DNA of 64,000 nt from Gnetum montanum. Its lineage: Eukaryota; Streptophyta; Gnetopsida; Gnetales; Gnetaceae. The stretch spans positions 106,549 to 170,548 of the forward strand of contig MNCI01010116.1 of the NCBI GenBank assembly GCA_015680685.1, in the 5' to 3' direction. This document shows, piece after piece, positions 45,833 to 57,028 of this stretch. The translations under genes and the position numbers were made by a program. The first letter of the stretch is position 1; each line of letters starts with the position of its first letter. The notes under the pieces were generated by a model. It was not told the DNA's origin. It ran no database searches and was given only the letters and a program-made list of their open reading frames with translations.

Positions 45833-46293
45833 GATCACTTTTCTTACACCTGCTGCGGGCACTTGGAAAATATTCTATCTCTTACAGGAGCAAACTGCAA
45901 GAGCTTCGCTACAACTACTCAAAAAGATGCTAAAATGAGGTGGAAGGCCCTCATATTTATAGGCCGGGAAGGGTGGTTGCATAAACGGGGCCATGTTGAC
46001 ATAGGAAGGCTACGTTGATGGGCCTACGTTGACGCGGTCGCGTTGACACATTGACTTAATGACACTTCATCATACCCCCACAACTAAGCAAAAACTCGTC
46101 CTCGAGTTACTTTACAATTTGGAAGGTATGGATTCTTATTTACAACACACATAACTTAAACACATTTATGACACACACATGACACAACATGAATTTAACA
46201 AGTGCCCAAGTTACAGAGGAGGACAAATTACAAAAATGGCGGTGTTTAGAGACAAAATTGAACACCTCGTTAGTCAACTTAAACACTTCATCA
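45833..46293 (-). repeat. M2 5' LTR (visible part) with a 203-bp internal-sequence extension
   Basis: 45833-46072 is the LTR end matching 33673-33914. 46073-46275 then copies 33915-34117, the internal sequence next to the PPT, with about seven differences. 46276-46293 is AACTTAAACACTTCATCA, an LTR terminus, followed directly by the target duplication GGGGT. So the outer end of the 5' LTR carries PPT-side internal sequence capped by an 18-bp LTR end. Confidence 0.75.
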
Positions 46294-47700
46294 GGGGTCC
46301 ATAGCTATGATGAGAAAAAAGAGACAGCTCTTAATGAGGTGATCTCACAACAAACCTTACTAATACAAAAGTCTACCTCTAAACTTAAAGCAAGGATAGA
46401 TAAGATGTGGAAGTTGATAAAAGACAAAGTTATGACCTATGTGAAAACCATAGAGGAGAGGGTAGCACAAAAAGGATCAAGTGATCAAAATAAGAAGAGG
46501 AAAATGAATAAAGCAATAGGTAGAAACACTTGTTGACAAAAAGGGAAAATATCTATGGTAGAAGAGGCTATAGACTCAACCACAAAAGAGGATGATGGAT
46601 GTGACATCTGCCAATATGACCATTCAAAGGGCTATTGCTCAATAATGTTACATCTACAAGAGTTTGGAACTTTTACTTTGAATCCCAAGTTTGTACAAAA
46701 GCAAATGCTTAGGAAATTACCTTATTCACAAGGTAATCATAGATAGTCCTGCAACCAACTGTGCTATTCTAGTGGGACTTTTGATTAGCCTCAACACTGC
46801 TATTAACCATAGTGGCATAACCCATATTTTGGGGGATGCTATCAACAAACTAGCAATACCCTTATTACCAGCTAGACTCGTATGACTACTATGTTCAACA
46901 ACCTATTTTCCTAAATGGTTCTACTTCATTTACCTCAAATCACTACAATCACCCTCTCAAATATCATCAATGCACAGGATCTCCTATGGGATCACCATTT
47001 GAAACCTATGATCCTCCACAACATTCTTAATATTCTCATACTTCCCTCCACCATATGTCACCACCAACAACATAGGAAGGATTGGCACCACAACATTAAT
47101 GAAAGAATGTCACTTATGTTGTGAACATACATGTAAATGATAATGCTAGTAGATCTCAACCATAGTCTCAAAAATGTCATTTCTATAGGACAGTTTCCAC
47201 ACATGAGCACAAAATTCATAGACCTATTGGCTCATCAAAACTAGCACAAGGCCAATCGTGTGCAACACCCTTATGAAAATAATGTCTTCCAATCCTATGC
47301 AAGGACCAACATCCATTACTACTCCAATGTAAAACATAATAGATAAACCTATTACTATGGAAAGACAGGAAATTCCATGCATTACTACTAAAAAAGAAGG
47401 ATGTAGTTATGGACCAACCTTCTAGAATGTCAACATAGTCATTACACCTACCCACAACAAATGTGAAAAACAAGTAGGCACAAGAGAGAGCAAGGGCCAC
47501 TAAACCAAAAGATACCTAATGGCCAACAACTAAGAATTTTCAATTAACCAAAACATGCATGGAACAATTTGAACCACTTATTAATTCCCATTGTAAGAAA
47601 ATGATCCCAACTAAGAACTTACAAATGGAAATACTAAACCAAAATCATACATCAATAAAAGAGGAACTAAGGACTTAGATGATAAAAATTCAATTACCAT
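46294..47700 (+). pseudogene. gag: gag of P2, 3' portion, protease absent
   Basis: After M2, P2 gag resumes (46299 on): SYDEKKETALNEVISQQTLL, IDKMWKLIKDKVMTYVKTIE, then the knuckle CDICQYDHSKGYC at about 46600 and the linker FVQKQMLRKLPYSQGN. The ORF at 46189-46536 is a chimera of M2 end and P2 gag. The linker decays after 47100. The protease signature seen in P1, M1, M2 and P3 is not found; the text near 47500-47720 corresponds to the post-protease linker. Confidence 0.65.
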
Positions 47701-48645
47701 CATAATTATATGGGATGATAATAGAAAAACTAAATCACTAACGATGGTAAGTGAGAAACCTCAAGTGTATGATCTAGAGGAACTAGGGTGCATTTTCGAA
47801 ACACTCGCCCATGAATTCAGTCATGGGGAAGATGTCTTATCTTGATTTAGGAATTAATAAGTATTTTTTAATATTTTTTATCTTACAATTCTTTTTAATT
47901 TCTAATTTCTTAATATACCTTTTCACAGTTCTTAATACATTATTTCCATTCTTTCATACTTTTCAATTTCTTAATTCTTTAACATTTTTCATTATTTTCA
48001 TTAATTTCCATTTTCACTATCTTTTTCATACTTTGTTTTCATTTTCTTTGTAAATATTTTTGATTATTAATAAAACATACAAAGCATAAGGCAAGATCTA
48101 GTCTAATAAGGTAAAGATTTCTCTATGTTATCAAGTCATAAGGGATTGACTATTTGTACATTGAAACCAAAATATTCATTCACCCATTCCATTAATAAGA
48201 GGTTCTTACCATGGCCATAATGATATTATTTCCATCATAAAGCTAAGACCCCCCCCATGATCATTATGCTTAGACCAAAAAGTGAAGAACCAAATGGGAA
48301 TGTAAGGGGTGTGACATCAAGGAGATTTGTGGACCCTCTTGGATTACTTCTATTAGTTTTATCCTATTACTTAGGCTATTTTATATTCTTGTAGATCTAA
48401 CAAAAAATGGGAGTAAGAGTACAATAAGTGTTGCCTTACCATGTCACTAGAAAGACAAGTTACCCATGCCTAAAGGTAGACGACTTCTCAAAAATATAAA
48501 AAATAAAAAAGTGGCATGAATAAGCTTTTGCTAATCTGTATATTTAATCATAACTTGTGCTTTTGTATAATATAGCATTATTTTCCTAATCTGGTGATAC
48601 TAATATTTTTGTTTTTCTAGATAGGTATGTCTTACACTCAACTCC

Positions 48646-48730
48646 TTAAGTGCCTAAGGACACTTTTAGGTGTGGTTATACAAGGGCACTAAGGGCTGAA
48701 GCCTACTTTGAGGAGGATCCACTTGTATAG
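48646..48730 (+). other. H1 element, P2 copy
   Basis: S1 ACACTT/AGGTGT (48660-48673), S2 TATACAAG (48677-48684) with CTTGTATA (48722-48729), S3 GGCT-GA-AGCC. All stems pair fully apart from one wobble. Sequence differs from P4 on both sides of S2. Confidence 0.65.
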
Positions 48731-49034
48731 CTCTTGTATTTCATACTTTCCAAGAAATTCCACATCATTTTGTGCCTTCCAAAACATCTAATAAAGTTCC
48801 CATATCATCTAATAATCTATCTATACATCAAAAACTCATTATCCATTTCTTATCCATACCATAAACTTTTGTTACCTAAGATTACTTCTTCATGAACCTT
48901 GAATGCTAACTTGTTAAAAACTATGCATCACTCATGGCCCATGACCCTCTAGACAAGCTTTATATCTTTCAGACATTTCATTTGACTCTTCTTTTCTAAG
49001 AAAAATCAATGAAAAATTTGAACTCTTTCACAAA

Positions 49035-49112
49035 TGATGTCATAGCTATGATGTTGTAAACACCTATGATGTCATATCTACGATGTTGCACATATTAAAA
49101 TAGTATATATAT
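49035..49112 (+). promoter_or_regulatory. Internal U3-like promoter module, P2
   Basis: Repeats GATGTCATAGCTATGATGTT and GATGTCATATCTACGATGTT lie before TATATATAT (49104-49112). The position relative to H1 and the leader matches P0 and M2. Confidence 0.45.
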
Positions 49113-49574
49113 GTGTGGGAGTTAGTGAAATTTTTTTCATTTCTCTTAGTTGTAGCAAGAAAATTTTTGTAGTTTTTCCACAGTCCTTTTGCACACTAAC
49201 TTCCAAAGGCCATAACTTCATCCTTGTAACTTTGATTTCCACAATTCTTAAATCATGTTGATCCTAGAGTGCTCAACTTAGTCTTTTTTTCTTTTGNATA
49301 TAAGTGAAAAGTTGAAAATTTCAGTAGAAAATTCTTAACGTTAGAGGATACTATAAAGGGTAAGTACAAAGAAATAATAAGAATCTTAACGTTCATCAAG
49401 CAAACTAAGGCCATAAAGATTTATATCATATATCATACTTATAATAGACCATACCAACTATTTTAAGGCATAATAAGTAAGAAAAAAATAAGGTCATAGG
49501 TAACTAAATAATATAACATCAAAGGGGTTCCTTTTTTGCAAATTTTTCTAACTCTACTATCATAAGATGATAAG

Positions 49575-51500
49575 AACTTGATCTAAACAAGAGTATGAGA
49601 AGGATTATGAACAATTAAGCATCGATGAAAACATTTTTGAGGATAAGCACTATGATCATGATCATGATGGTGATCATGGCCATGACCACCAAAGAGGGGG
49701 TAGCAGGCATTGTGGTGGTGATAGTTTCCCTTCCTCTTCACCTTCATCATAATCTTTTTCCTCTTCTAGCTCCAAACACAATCACAAAGAGCATGATTGT
49801 GATAGAGATGACTGATGAAACCGAAATGATCATAAGGACCATTAGGCAAGTCAAGATTAGGGGCGTGGGCATTCAAGGAAGGTCGATCATCAAAAGAAGC
49901 AGTATGCATCATAGGCACCATGGTTACCATAGAGGCCACAGTTATGATGAGCCTTTGCTCATCACTCGAAGCATGCTAAACATAGCAGAGAAGGCAAGAA
50001 TTCCTACAAGGCACATAAAGGATAGTCAAATCAAGAGGCTAAACATGAATAATATCCTCAAGTTCAAAGGGGGATAGAACTCAGATTCGTAGAACCATCT
50101 TCAAGTCTTTCATGATTCATGTGCCTTGAAAAATGTGGAGAATGAATGGAAAAAGCTTAAGGTATTCCCAGGGACACTCATTAAGGAAGCAAAGAGTTGG
50201 TACTGGTCCCTAGAACTAGAATCCATCAAATGGTGGAATACAATGCTTCAACTATTTAATGACAAATATCATACATACTCCCGAGTGTCCAACTTGAGAA
50301 AGTAGATCCAAGGATGAAAACACAAGACGCATAAACCCTTGGATGCAACCATGGATTGATACTATTCTCTATTGCACAGATGTCCCAACCATGGTTATTC
50401 TCAATAGGAACAACTTCACCATATCATAGATGGGATTCAATGAAAAATGAGGAGAACTCTTGGAGTCTATGCCCAAGGGAAATTATTAGAACTAAGAACC
50501 CATTAGATTTAAAGGTTGATTAAGCAGGTAGCAAAGGAAGAAGATGAGTTGATGAAACAAGAAAGCATAGAAGAATATAATAGGGATCCTTCCATCAAAA
50601 AGAAGAAGGTCCACTTTTGTGACAATGAGGAGGAGTAACCACTTGATGAGGTGGTAAACAAAAAGACCTTGCCAATCCAAAAATCTATTTAAAATTTTGG
50701 CCAAGGTAGAAAAGATGTGGGGTTCATTAGATGAAAAATTCCAAACTACTCTAAAAATCATAGAAGCATCAAGAAAGTAGAGTAGTGATAATTACCGCAA
50801 GAGGCAGAAAGAAGTTAAACATGCCTACAATAGGGGTAAGAGCAAAGCTATTATAGTAGAAGAAGTTGTGGAGATAGAATCAGATGACAATAATCGGTGT
50901 GACATTTATCAATACAAGCATTCTAAAGGATGTTACCATGTCTTGTCACACTTGCAGGAGTCTAGGGTGTATGTGTTGAATCTTAGATTGGTAAGAAGGT
51001 AAGCACCCAAAAGATTACCTTATCCTCAAGGTAATCCAAGGTAGTTCCACTAGTAGCAACAAGCTTATTATCCAAGTGGAGCTCCACCATAGCCATATGA
51101 GCAATACCAGTAGTGAAAACGTCCACAATGGTGGGGGATGCCACCACCAAGGCAATAGTACCCTTACATGCACCAGATACATATGTGTACTATGTTCAAC
51201 AACCCATTTCTCCACATGACTCTTTTAGTCATGCCACCTTCCAACATCACTACTACCCTCTAGAGTACTATAGAACTCATTCTCCATCTACTAGATGGAA
51301 AACCCCACATCCATATTACCCTCCTCATTCTTTTGCATATGCCCCTCCACCCTCAACCTAGTTACCACCTGCTTCGTAAATGCAGGAAGAAATTCTACCT
51401 CAGGTGCAACAATGCAATGCAACGAGGGCTATTAACTTATAATCAGCTCCTCAACCAAGTGGTTCGAAAACTAGATCATAAAAAAGACCTTTCTTCTAAT
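49575..51500 (+). pseudogene. gag: gag of P3
   Basis: H/D/G-rich N-terminal part with GAYDEPLLITRSMLNIAEKA-like text (49950). Core at 50020-50480 (IKRLNMNNILKFKGG, NEWKKLKVFPGTLIKEAKSW, YHTYSRVSNLRK). Knuckle CDIYQYKHSKGC at about 50900 has lost one Cys. A P/Y/H-rich linker is partly open at 51113-51361. Stops and frameshifts are present. Confidence 0.75.
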
Positions 51501-51589
51501 CCAACAGCTTAATTAAACCCTCACATACATCTATGGCTGGCAACCCTTCTTCTCCATCTCCCTCTACATCTAATTCATTCAAGTCCCAT

Positions 51590-52240
51590 TCAAACCAAAC
51601 ATCTCCCAAAGTGCATATCATCATGTTAACTCATGGAGTAACCAATTGGATAAAGGTTGGCCACTTTCCTAGGAAACCATCTAATGTTGGAAGTCCTCTT
51701 ATTTACCTTCAAATTTCTAGAAATAAGCCTTGCAAGGCTCTTTTGGATTTAGGTTCTGATGTTAATTTGATTTCCCATGAGATGTATAAAGCCTAAAACC
51801 TACCTCCACTCAAGAATAGCAACATCCATCTCAAGTTGGCTGATCAATCCGTCACTATTTTCTTGGGACCAGTGGAGGACACTATGACCACCATTTGTGG
51901 GTGGTCCTACACCATCGATTTCCTGGTGATTTGACTAGACAATTGCAAGGGGGACTTTCCAATCATCATGGGAAGGGGTTGGCTGAGTACTATTGATGCA
52001 CAATTGGGGATCCAAGATCTTTTCCTTGAAATCTCTAAAGAAAATGCATTCAGAAAGATTAAGAGGAAGAAAGTTCCATGCATTGAGTATAGTGATACAA
52101 GGTGCAACTGTGTGCATAAATTATGGGTCATTAATAGTGTATCTATCAAAGCATGTAGTCAATGTGCTAATATATTTCAAATTCAAAAGTGTCTATACAC
52201 AGCATCCACAAAGTAGGAGGGCACCTAGTGGCTAATAGCT
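51590..52240 (+). pseudogene. aspartic protease of P3
   Basis: MLTHGVTNWIKVGHFPRKPS, ALLDLGSDVNLISHEMYKA, TTICGWSYTIDFLVI, IIMGRGWLSTIDAQLGIQDL. Active site DLG. Two stops lie within the domain. Confidence 0.8.
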
Positions 52241-52429
52241 AATTATGGAAGTAGCACACTTTGCATTGAACTTGCTGAGAGCCTAACATGTGCCTATGTA
52301 GAAGGCATGGATGAATTGGAGCAAGTTCATCACTAACTCTCTGATGATGTGAATGATGATACCTATTGGGAAGAATTGAAAATTCTTGAAAATTTTAAAC
52401 AAGATCCCCTTGAGTTGAAAACTATACCT

Positions 52430-53700
52430 GCCGGCATGGAACATGCATTCTTAAAAAATGAGAAGCTAGTAATAATCAATGCAAATCTTACTCCTAAAAA
52501 AAATAGATGCTACTAAATGTGGTCAACAAATTGTCAATGGCCTTTGCTTAGTCATATCCTAAACTCATAGGAATTGATCCTAGGATATGCTAGCATTGTA
52601 TCTACACTAACTTGATCATGAAACCAAAGAGGTAGTCACAGTGGCATTTGAACCCCTAATTGAAGCATATCATCAAAGAGAAAATCAAACAACTCCTCAA
52701 GGCAAGGTTTACCTATTCCATTACAAATAGTGAGTGGGTTAGTTCACTTGTGATTATGCCAAAGAAATATGGCAACTGGTAGGTCTGCATTAACTTCTGG
52801 CTATTGAATATGGCAACATTCAAAATCACTTTTCATTACCATTTGTGGATCAAGTGTAAGATACCATATCTAGGCATTACTATTACAATTTTCTAGATGG
52901 TTATAGTAGCTATAACCAAATCTAGATTACACTAAAGAATTAGACCAAAATAACATTTATGAGTCTTTGGGGGAGTTTTGTGTATCAAAGATTCCATTTT
53001 GCTTATGCAATTCCCTTGCCACATTCCAATGCTTAGTCTTAAGTATTCTTTCAATAGTAGATCAATAGTGGTATGGAAATCTTCATGGATAACTTCTCCA
53101 CCTATGAGGCTACATTTGAGCAAGACTTGGACCATCTTGAGCAAGTGCTCAAAAGATGTGTGGAGATCAATCTTCAAATCAATTGGTAGAAGAGCCCTCT
53201 AATGGTCCATGAAGGTATTGTATTGGGACATAAAATCTCACAAGCAAGGATTGAGGTTGATCCTAAAAAGATTAGGATCATCCAAGGAATTACCTGTCAA
53301 TTAGAAGCTATAAAAGATGTCTAGTCACACCTTGGATGCACTCAATTGGATGACAAGAAACACCCATATTACATCCACTATGCAAGTTGAACCATTGTGG
53401 GTGCACAGCTAAACTACACCATCACAGAAAAAGAATTAATGGTAGTGGTGCTTAGATACAAAGTATTTTTGGACACATACCATAGTGCAATTCGTTTCCT
53501 GATGAACAAGCCAACAGTGAGCCCCCATGTCATATGGTGGCTAGTGATCTTGTAAGAGTTTGATCTTACAATGGTAGATTAGAAGGAAACTGAGAATGTG
53601 ATCACTAACCACTTGTCTCAGTTACAATGGAACAACAAAGAGGAGGAAAGCCCACTCTCTAATCAATTTCTTGATGAACTCCTCTTTGCGAGGCTATAAC
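52430..53700 (+). pseudogene. reverse transcriptase-RNase H of P3, degraded
   Basis: Linker MEHAFLKNEKLVIINANLTP (52437). The RT motif at about 53070 reads EIFMDNFSTYEAT, so the second catalytic Asp of FMDD is Asn. Thumb VLGHKISQARIEVDPKKI (53220). At about 53326-53336 the sequence jumps from DVXSHLG to QLDDKKHPYYIHYAS, so the end of RT and start of RNase H are deleted. RNase H QLNYTITEKELMVV continues to 53690. Confidence 0.8.
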
Positions 53701-54890
53701 TAAACAATTGCCCACTAAGCCTAAATTGTACAATGGCTTTCTCACCTATCTTCTTACTTAAGAGATGCCATAAGAGCTAGATTGCATGAAGAAACAACAG
53801 TTTCACCACCAAGTGAAACACTTGATGGAGATCAACATGCACCTCTACAAGGTGTGCGTCGATGGCCTAGTTCCATGGTGTGTCCCTGATGCTAATCAAC
53901 TGTGCATCCTCTAGGGTGCTTATGAGGGTCCTTGTAGAGGCCACTATGCTAGGAGATGCACGACCATTAAAATCTTGATGGTAGTATATTACTGGCCAAT
54001 ACTTTTCATGGATGCTGACCAATTTGTCAACTCTTGTAAACATTGCCAACACGATGGTGGAGTGATCGCTTGCATGGAGGAACCTCAACAATGGATCCAA
54101 TCCTTTGACATCTAAGGCATTGACCTCATGGGTTCCATCACACCCATGTCAAATGAAAAAGCATACATCATAATTGCTATTGACTATTATACAAAATGGG
54201 TAGAAGCAGTAGCCATTGTCGACTATACATCTTCTACTGCTACTCAATTTATACAACATAATGTTGTAAATAGGTTTGGTGTGCCACATGCATTAATCTT
54301 TGATAATGGAATCCACTTTACAAGCACTACCTTTCGAAAACTCATGTAATGCTTGGAGATTCAGAATAAATTAACAACACCTTATCACCCCCAAGCCAAT
54401 GGTCAAGCTAAGGTTATAAATAGGGAAATCACTAAGATCTTAATGAGAACAGTTACCAAATATAAGAGGGACTAGATCACAAAACTCAATGATGCCCTCT
54501 GGGCCTATCGCTCTAGATGGAAGCTCCCTATAGGCTACTCTCCCTATGAGCTAGTATACAGAAAATTGCCAACTCTTCCTATTCAATCCAAGTTCTATAC
54601 ACTTTCAACAGCCTATGATCTTAACCTTGACTTAAGTCTAGCACAAAAAGAAAGATTAATGAATCTCAACTAGCAAGACAAAAACCAATTGGTGGCCCTA
54701 TCATCTAACAAGTTGCACAAGGCATTTAACAAAAAATTCCATGACCTTAGAATTAGGAAAGTCAAATTTTAACCAAGAGATAAGGTCCTCTATTGGAACA
54801 CCACACACATACCTCAATGAACTAAGTTCCAGACATTGTGGAAAGGGCCTTACATCATTTACAAAACTTTTCTTTTTTGGGGCCATGATG
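53700..54890 (+). pseudogene. integrase of P3
   Basis: Zinc region VVYYWPILFMDADQFVNSC, KHCQHDGG (53970-54060). Core GIDLMGSITPMSNEKAYIII, ALIFDNGIHFTSTTF, TTPYHPQANGQAKVINREI. The catalytic Glu (QAE) is Lys. C-terminal HDLRIRKVKF (54735) and FQTLWKGPYIIYKTF. Stops interrupt it. Confidence 0.85.
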
Positions 54891-55728
54891 ATCTACAAAC
54901 TTGAGAGCCCAGATAAGAAACAACAGGGCAACATGAAACAAGTCGAACCTTTTCATGAGCCTAAGCAAGCAAGTGCAACAAATGCCTTATCGAATGGACA
55001 ACCATGCTCATCTTTCAGATCTCCTTTTTTCAACTTAGTCATGGGGGAGATGGCCATCCATGCTAATCATATAAGTGGCTCCTCAATTTTTCATCTTTTT
55101 GTTTTATACATTTGTGTTTTACACCTTGTTATTTTTACAACTTTTTGTTTTATTTCTTCTTTCTCTTATACCTTTTTGTTTTTACTTTATTAATTTTTCT
55201 TTACCAATTTTTATTTTACAACATTGTTATTACATTTTATTTTTCTTGAATATTTTATAATTTCTTGTATATTTTTATTTATTTTAGTGTGATTTTATTA
55301 TTTTTTTTTCTCATAATAACATGCCTTATTGCCAACTGGGTATAATGTCGTTTGCTTGTTGTGGGCATGTGCTATCTAGTTATTTGATTGTTGGTGTTTG
55401 AATTCTAGCTTTGAATTTTATTACTAATAACTCAGACATGGTTTCTTTTTCATGAAATAAGCAATGAGTCCACAACATCCACCCATCCACAAACTCTATG
55501 ATTTTCTTTGTCCTAGAAGTATGAGGTTTCTTTTCATTAATAAAACTTTAACAAACTTGTGATCTTGGTAGTTTCTGAACTTGGAAAGGATTCAAAAGTT
55601 TGAATAAGGTGTGACTTCAAGGGGACTCGATACTCTTTATGCCTTTCTGCTTACTTGGATGCATGTGTGTTTTCATGGATTTCTTATCATTCTGTGTCAA
55701 CCAATAACATGAAGTTGAATAAGTCTTT

Positions 55729-55784
55729 GCATGGTGTGCTTCCCATTATAAAAAAAATAAGATGGGAATTCAAAGCATACCCCC
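55729..55784 (+). other. H2 long hairpin, P3 copy
   Basis: GGTGTGCTT pairs with AAGCATACC and TTCCCAT with ATGGGAA around an A-rich loop. Confidence 0.55.
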
Positions 55785-56253
55785 TAGAAAAAAATAAAAG
55801 GGCTACAAGAACTGGTTATAAGACTAAAAAGACATGTTACCCATGCTTGAAGGTCCCCTCTAACTAATGCCCATTCTTACTTCCTACTTCTCTTTTCTTC
55901 TTGAATAAGGAATGGTGGTTGTTTTGTGGGAGCTCTCTTATGTCTCAACGGGATGGACTGATCTTAGAGTCACAATGCAAAGTTACTAAATGTGGTTGGT
56001 TTTGGTCTAGACTAAGGATGAATTTTATTAAGTCATTTAACCACAAAATTCACAAGGGACTTCATGTGACCTTAATCGGGAACTCCATTCAACTTTCTCT
56101 CTCATCCATCTATGTTTTCCATGCCTCACCTCACTACCAATGTTCATGTCCTTATTTAATGTCTTGGTTTGAGGTGTCAAAATTCTTGGGTAGTTTCTTT
56201 TGAGTTTTTGTACTTAACTTTTCATAACCATTAATCACCCATGGGGTCCACAG

Positions 56254-56324
56254 ACTTCTCGGTTTGAGGTTATGCAAGGGCAACAAAGGCCATGTGCCTA
56301 CTTTGGGGAGGATCCACTTGCATA
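56254..56324 (+). other. H1 element, P3 copy
   Basis: S1 ACTTC/GAGGT, S2 TATGCAAG (56271-56278) with CTTGCATA (56317-56324), S3 AGGC-CATGT-GCCT, and the strand ACTTTGGGGAGGATCCA. Confidence 0.65.
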
Positions 56325-57015
56325 CCTTTTGATTGGATTAGTTAAGTTCTTTATCCTTAGACATTCTCACAATTACGTCCTTTTGTGTGCCCCATCAATG
56401 ACATCCAATTATGTACATTTTCACAATGTTTTTTAGTAAAATCCTATTTTTTGTTGTTGTGAATTATTTAACACTCTTCATGTGTTTCATCACATTGTTG
56501 GACTTTTCAAAATTTAGTAATGGACCTCTTATTCATTTCACCCCATTTTTCAGTCTTCTCGCTAATACTATTAAAGGAATCAATCCACCATAATCACAAC
56601 CTAGCCAAGTGTAACTACCAAAGAGCTAAGGTACCTAAAAGCTATACGTTACACATTGCACACTAATTCGTGATTTTGTTGTGATTGTAGTGGGAAGTGT
56701 GGATTGGAAGCGGGACTATCTTCACCAAAGAATAAGTAGCAACACCATGTGACAAGGACCCTTCATGATCATTGAATCTTTTTCCTCGCTCTTTAGATGG
56801 CAAAGGAGTTAGATGTTAGTTTTGGCCAAGGTGGTTAATTATATTGTCATCAGCACCTAATTTTGCAAAAGATTGTAAATCTGTACACTTGGATACTTAG
56901 AATGTGTCTATTCCATCTGAGTCAATTTGCATGTCAATCAATAATCCCATACCTTCCCAATATGTTATAAGGAACTTGTTCTTCTTCTTTTTCACTTGAG
57001 GACAATTTTTCATTT

Positions 57016-57028
57016 AGTTGTGGGGGTA
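57016..57028 (+). other. P3 3' polypurine tract
   Basis: AGTTGTGGGGGTA directly before TGATGAAC. Confidence 0.8.

Larger units (their letters stand above)
33027..46293 (-). mobile_element. M2: largest and best-preserved Athila-like element, nested in P2 gag
   Basis: About 13.3 kb on the minus strand including a 747-N gap. Bounded by GGGGT. Sense order: extended 5' LTR, (PBS in the gap), gag, protease, RT-RNase H, integrase, spacer with two H2 hairpins and H1, internal promoter, ORF2, PPT, 3' LTR. RT FMDD and the integrase SDNG and QAE motifs are intact, but frames are broken in many places. The visible parts of the two LTRs differ at roughly 18 of 240 bases by eye, nearly all transitions, so it is not a very recent insertion. 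Confidence 0.9.
47701..49560 (+). other. P2 spacer, no RT/integrase, no gene
   Basis: It goes directly to the post-integrase spacer: PPT-like tract 1 (47815-47831), T-rich tract (47850-48070), TGACATCAAGGAGATTTGTGG (48306), AAAGACAAGTTACCCATGCC (48452), H1 (48646-48730), internal TATA module (49035-49112) and a leader matching P0 and M3. Near 49560 it stops and P3 gag-like sequence begins with no LTR or ORF2 between. A single N is at 49297. Confidence 0.6.
54891..57015 (+). other. P3 spacer and ORF2 deletion scar
   Basis: No gene. PPT-like tract 1 (55034-55050), T-rich tract (55090-55315), TGTGACTTCAAGGGGACT (55610), H2 (55729-55784), AAAGACATGTTACCCATGCT (55832), H1 (56254-56324), splice-acceptor-like TGATTGTAG (56690), then only the 3' tail of the region. 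No internal TATA repeat module was seen here. Confidence 0.6.

Noticed and set aside
44537-45933. ORFs of 291 and 441 residues across the second N gap
   Set aside because: Same artefact. The real content is M2 gag and LTR.
46189-46536. 115-residue open frame starting MNLTSAQVTEEDK
   Set aside because: It is a chimera: the first third is PPT-side sequence of M2 read antisense, the rest is P2 gag.
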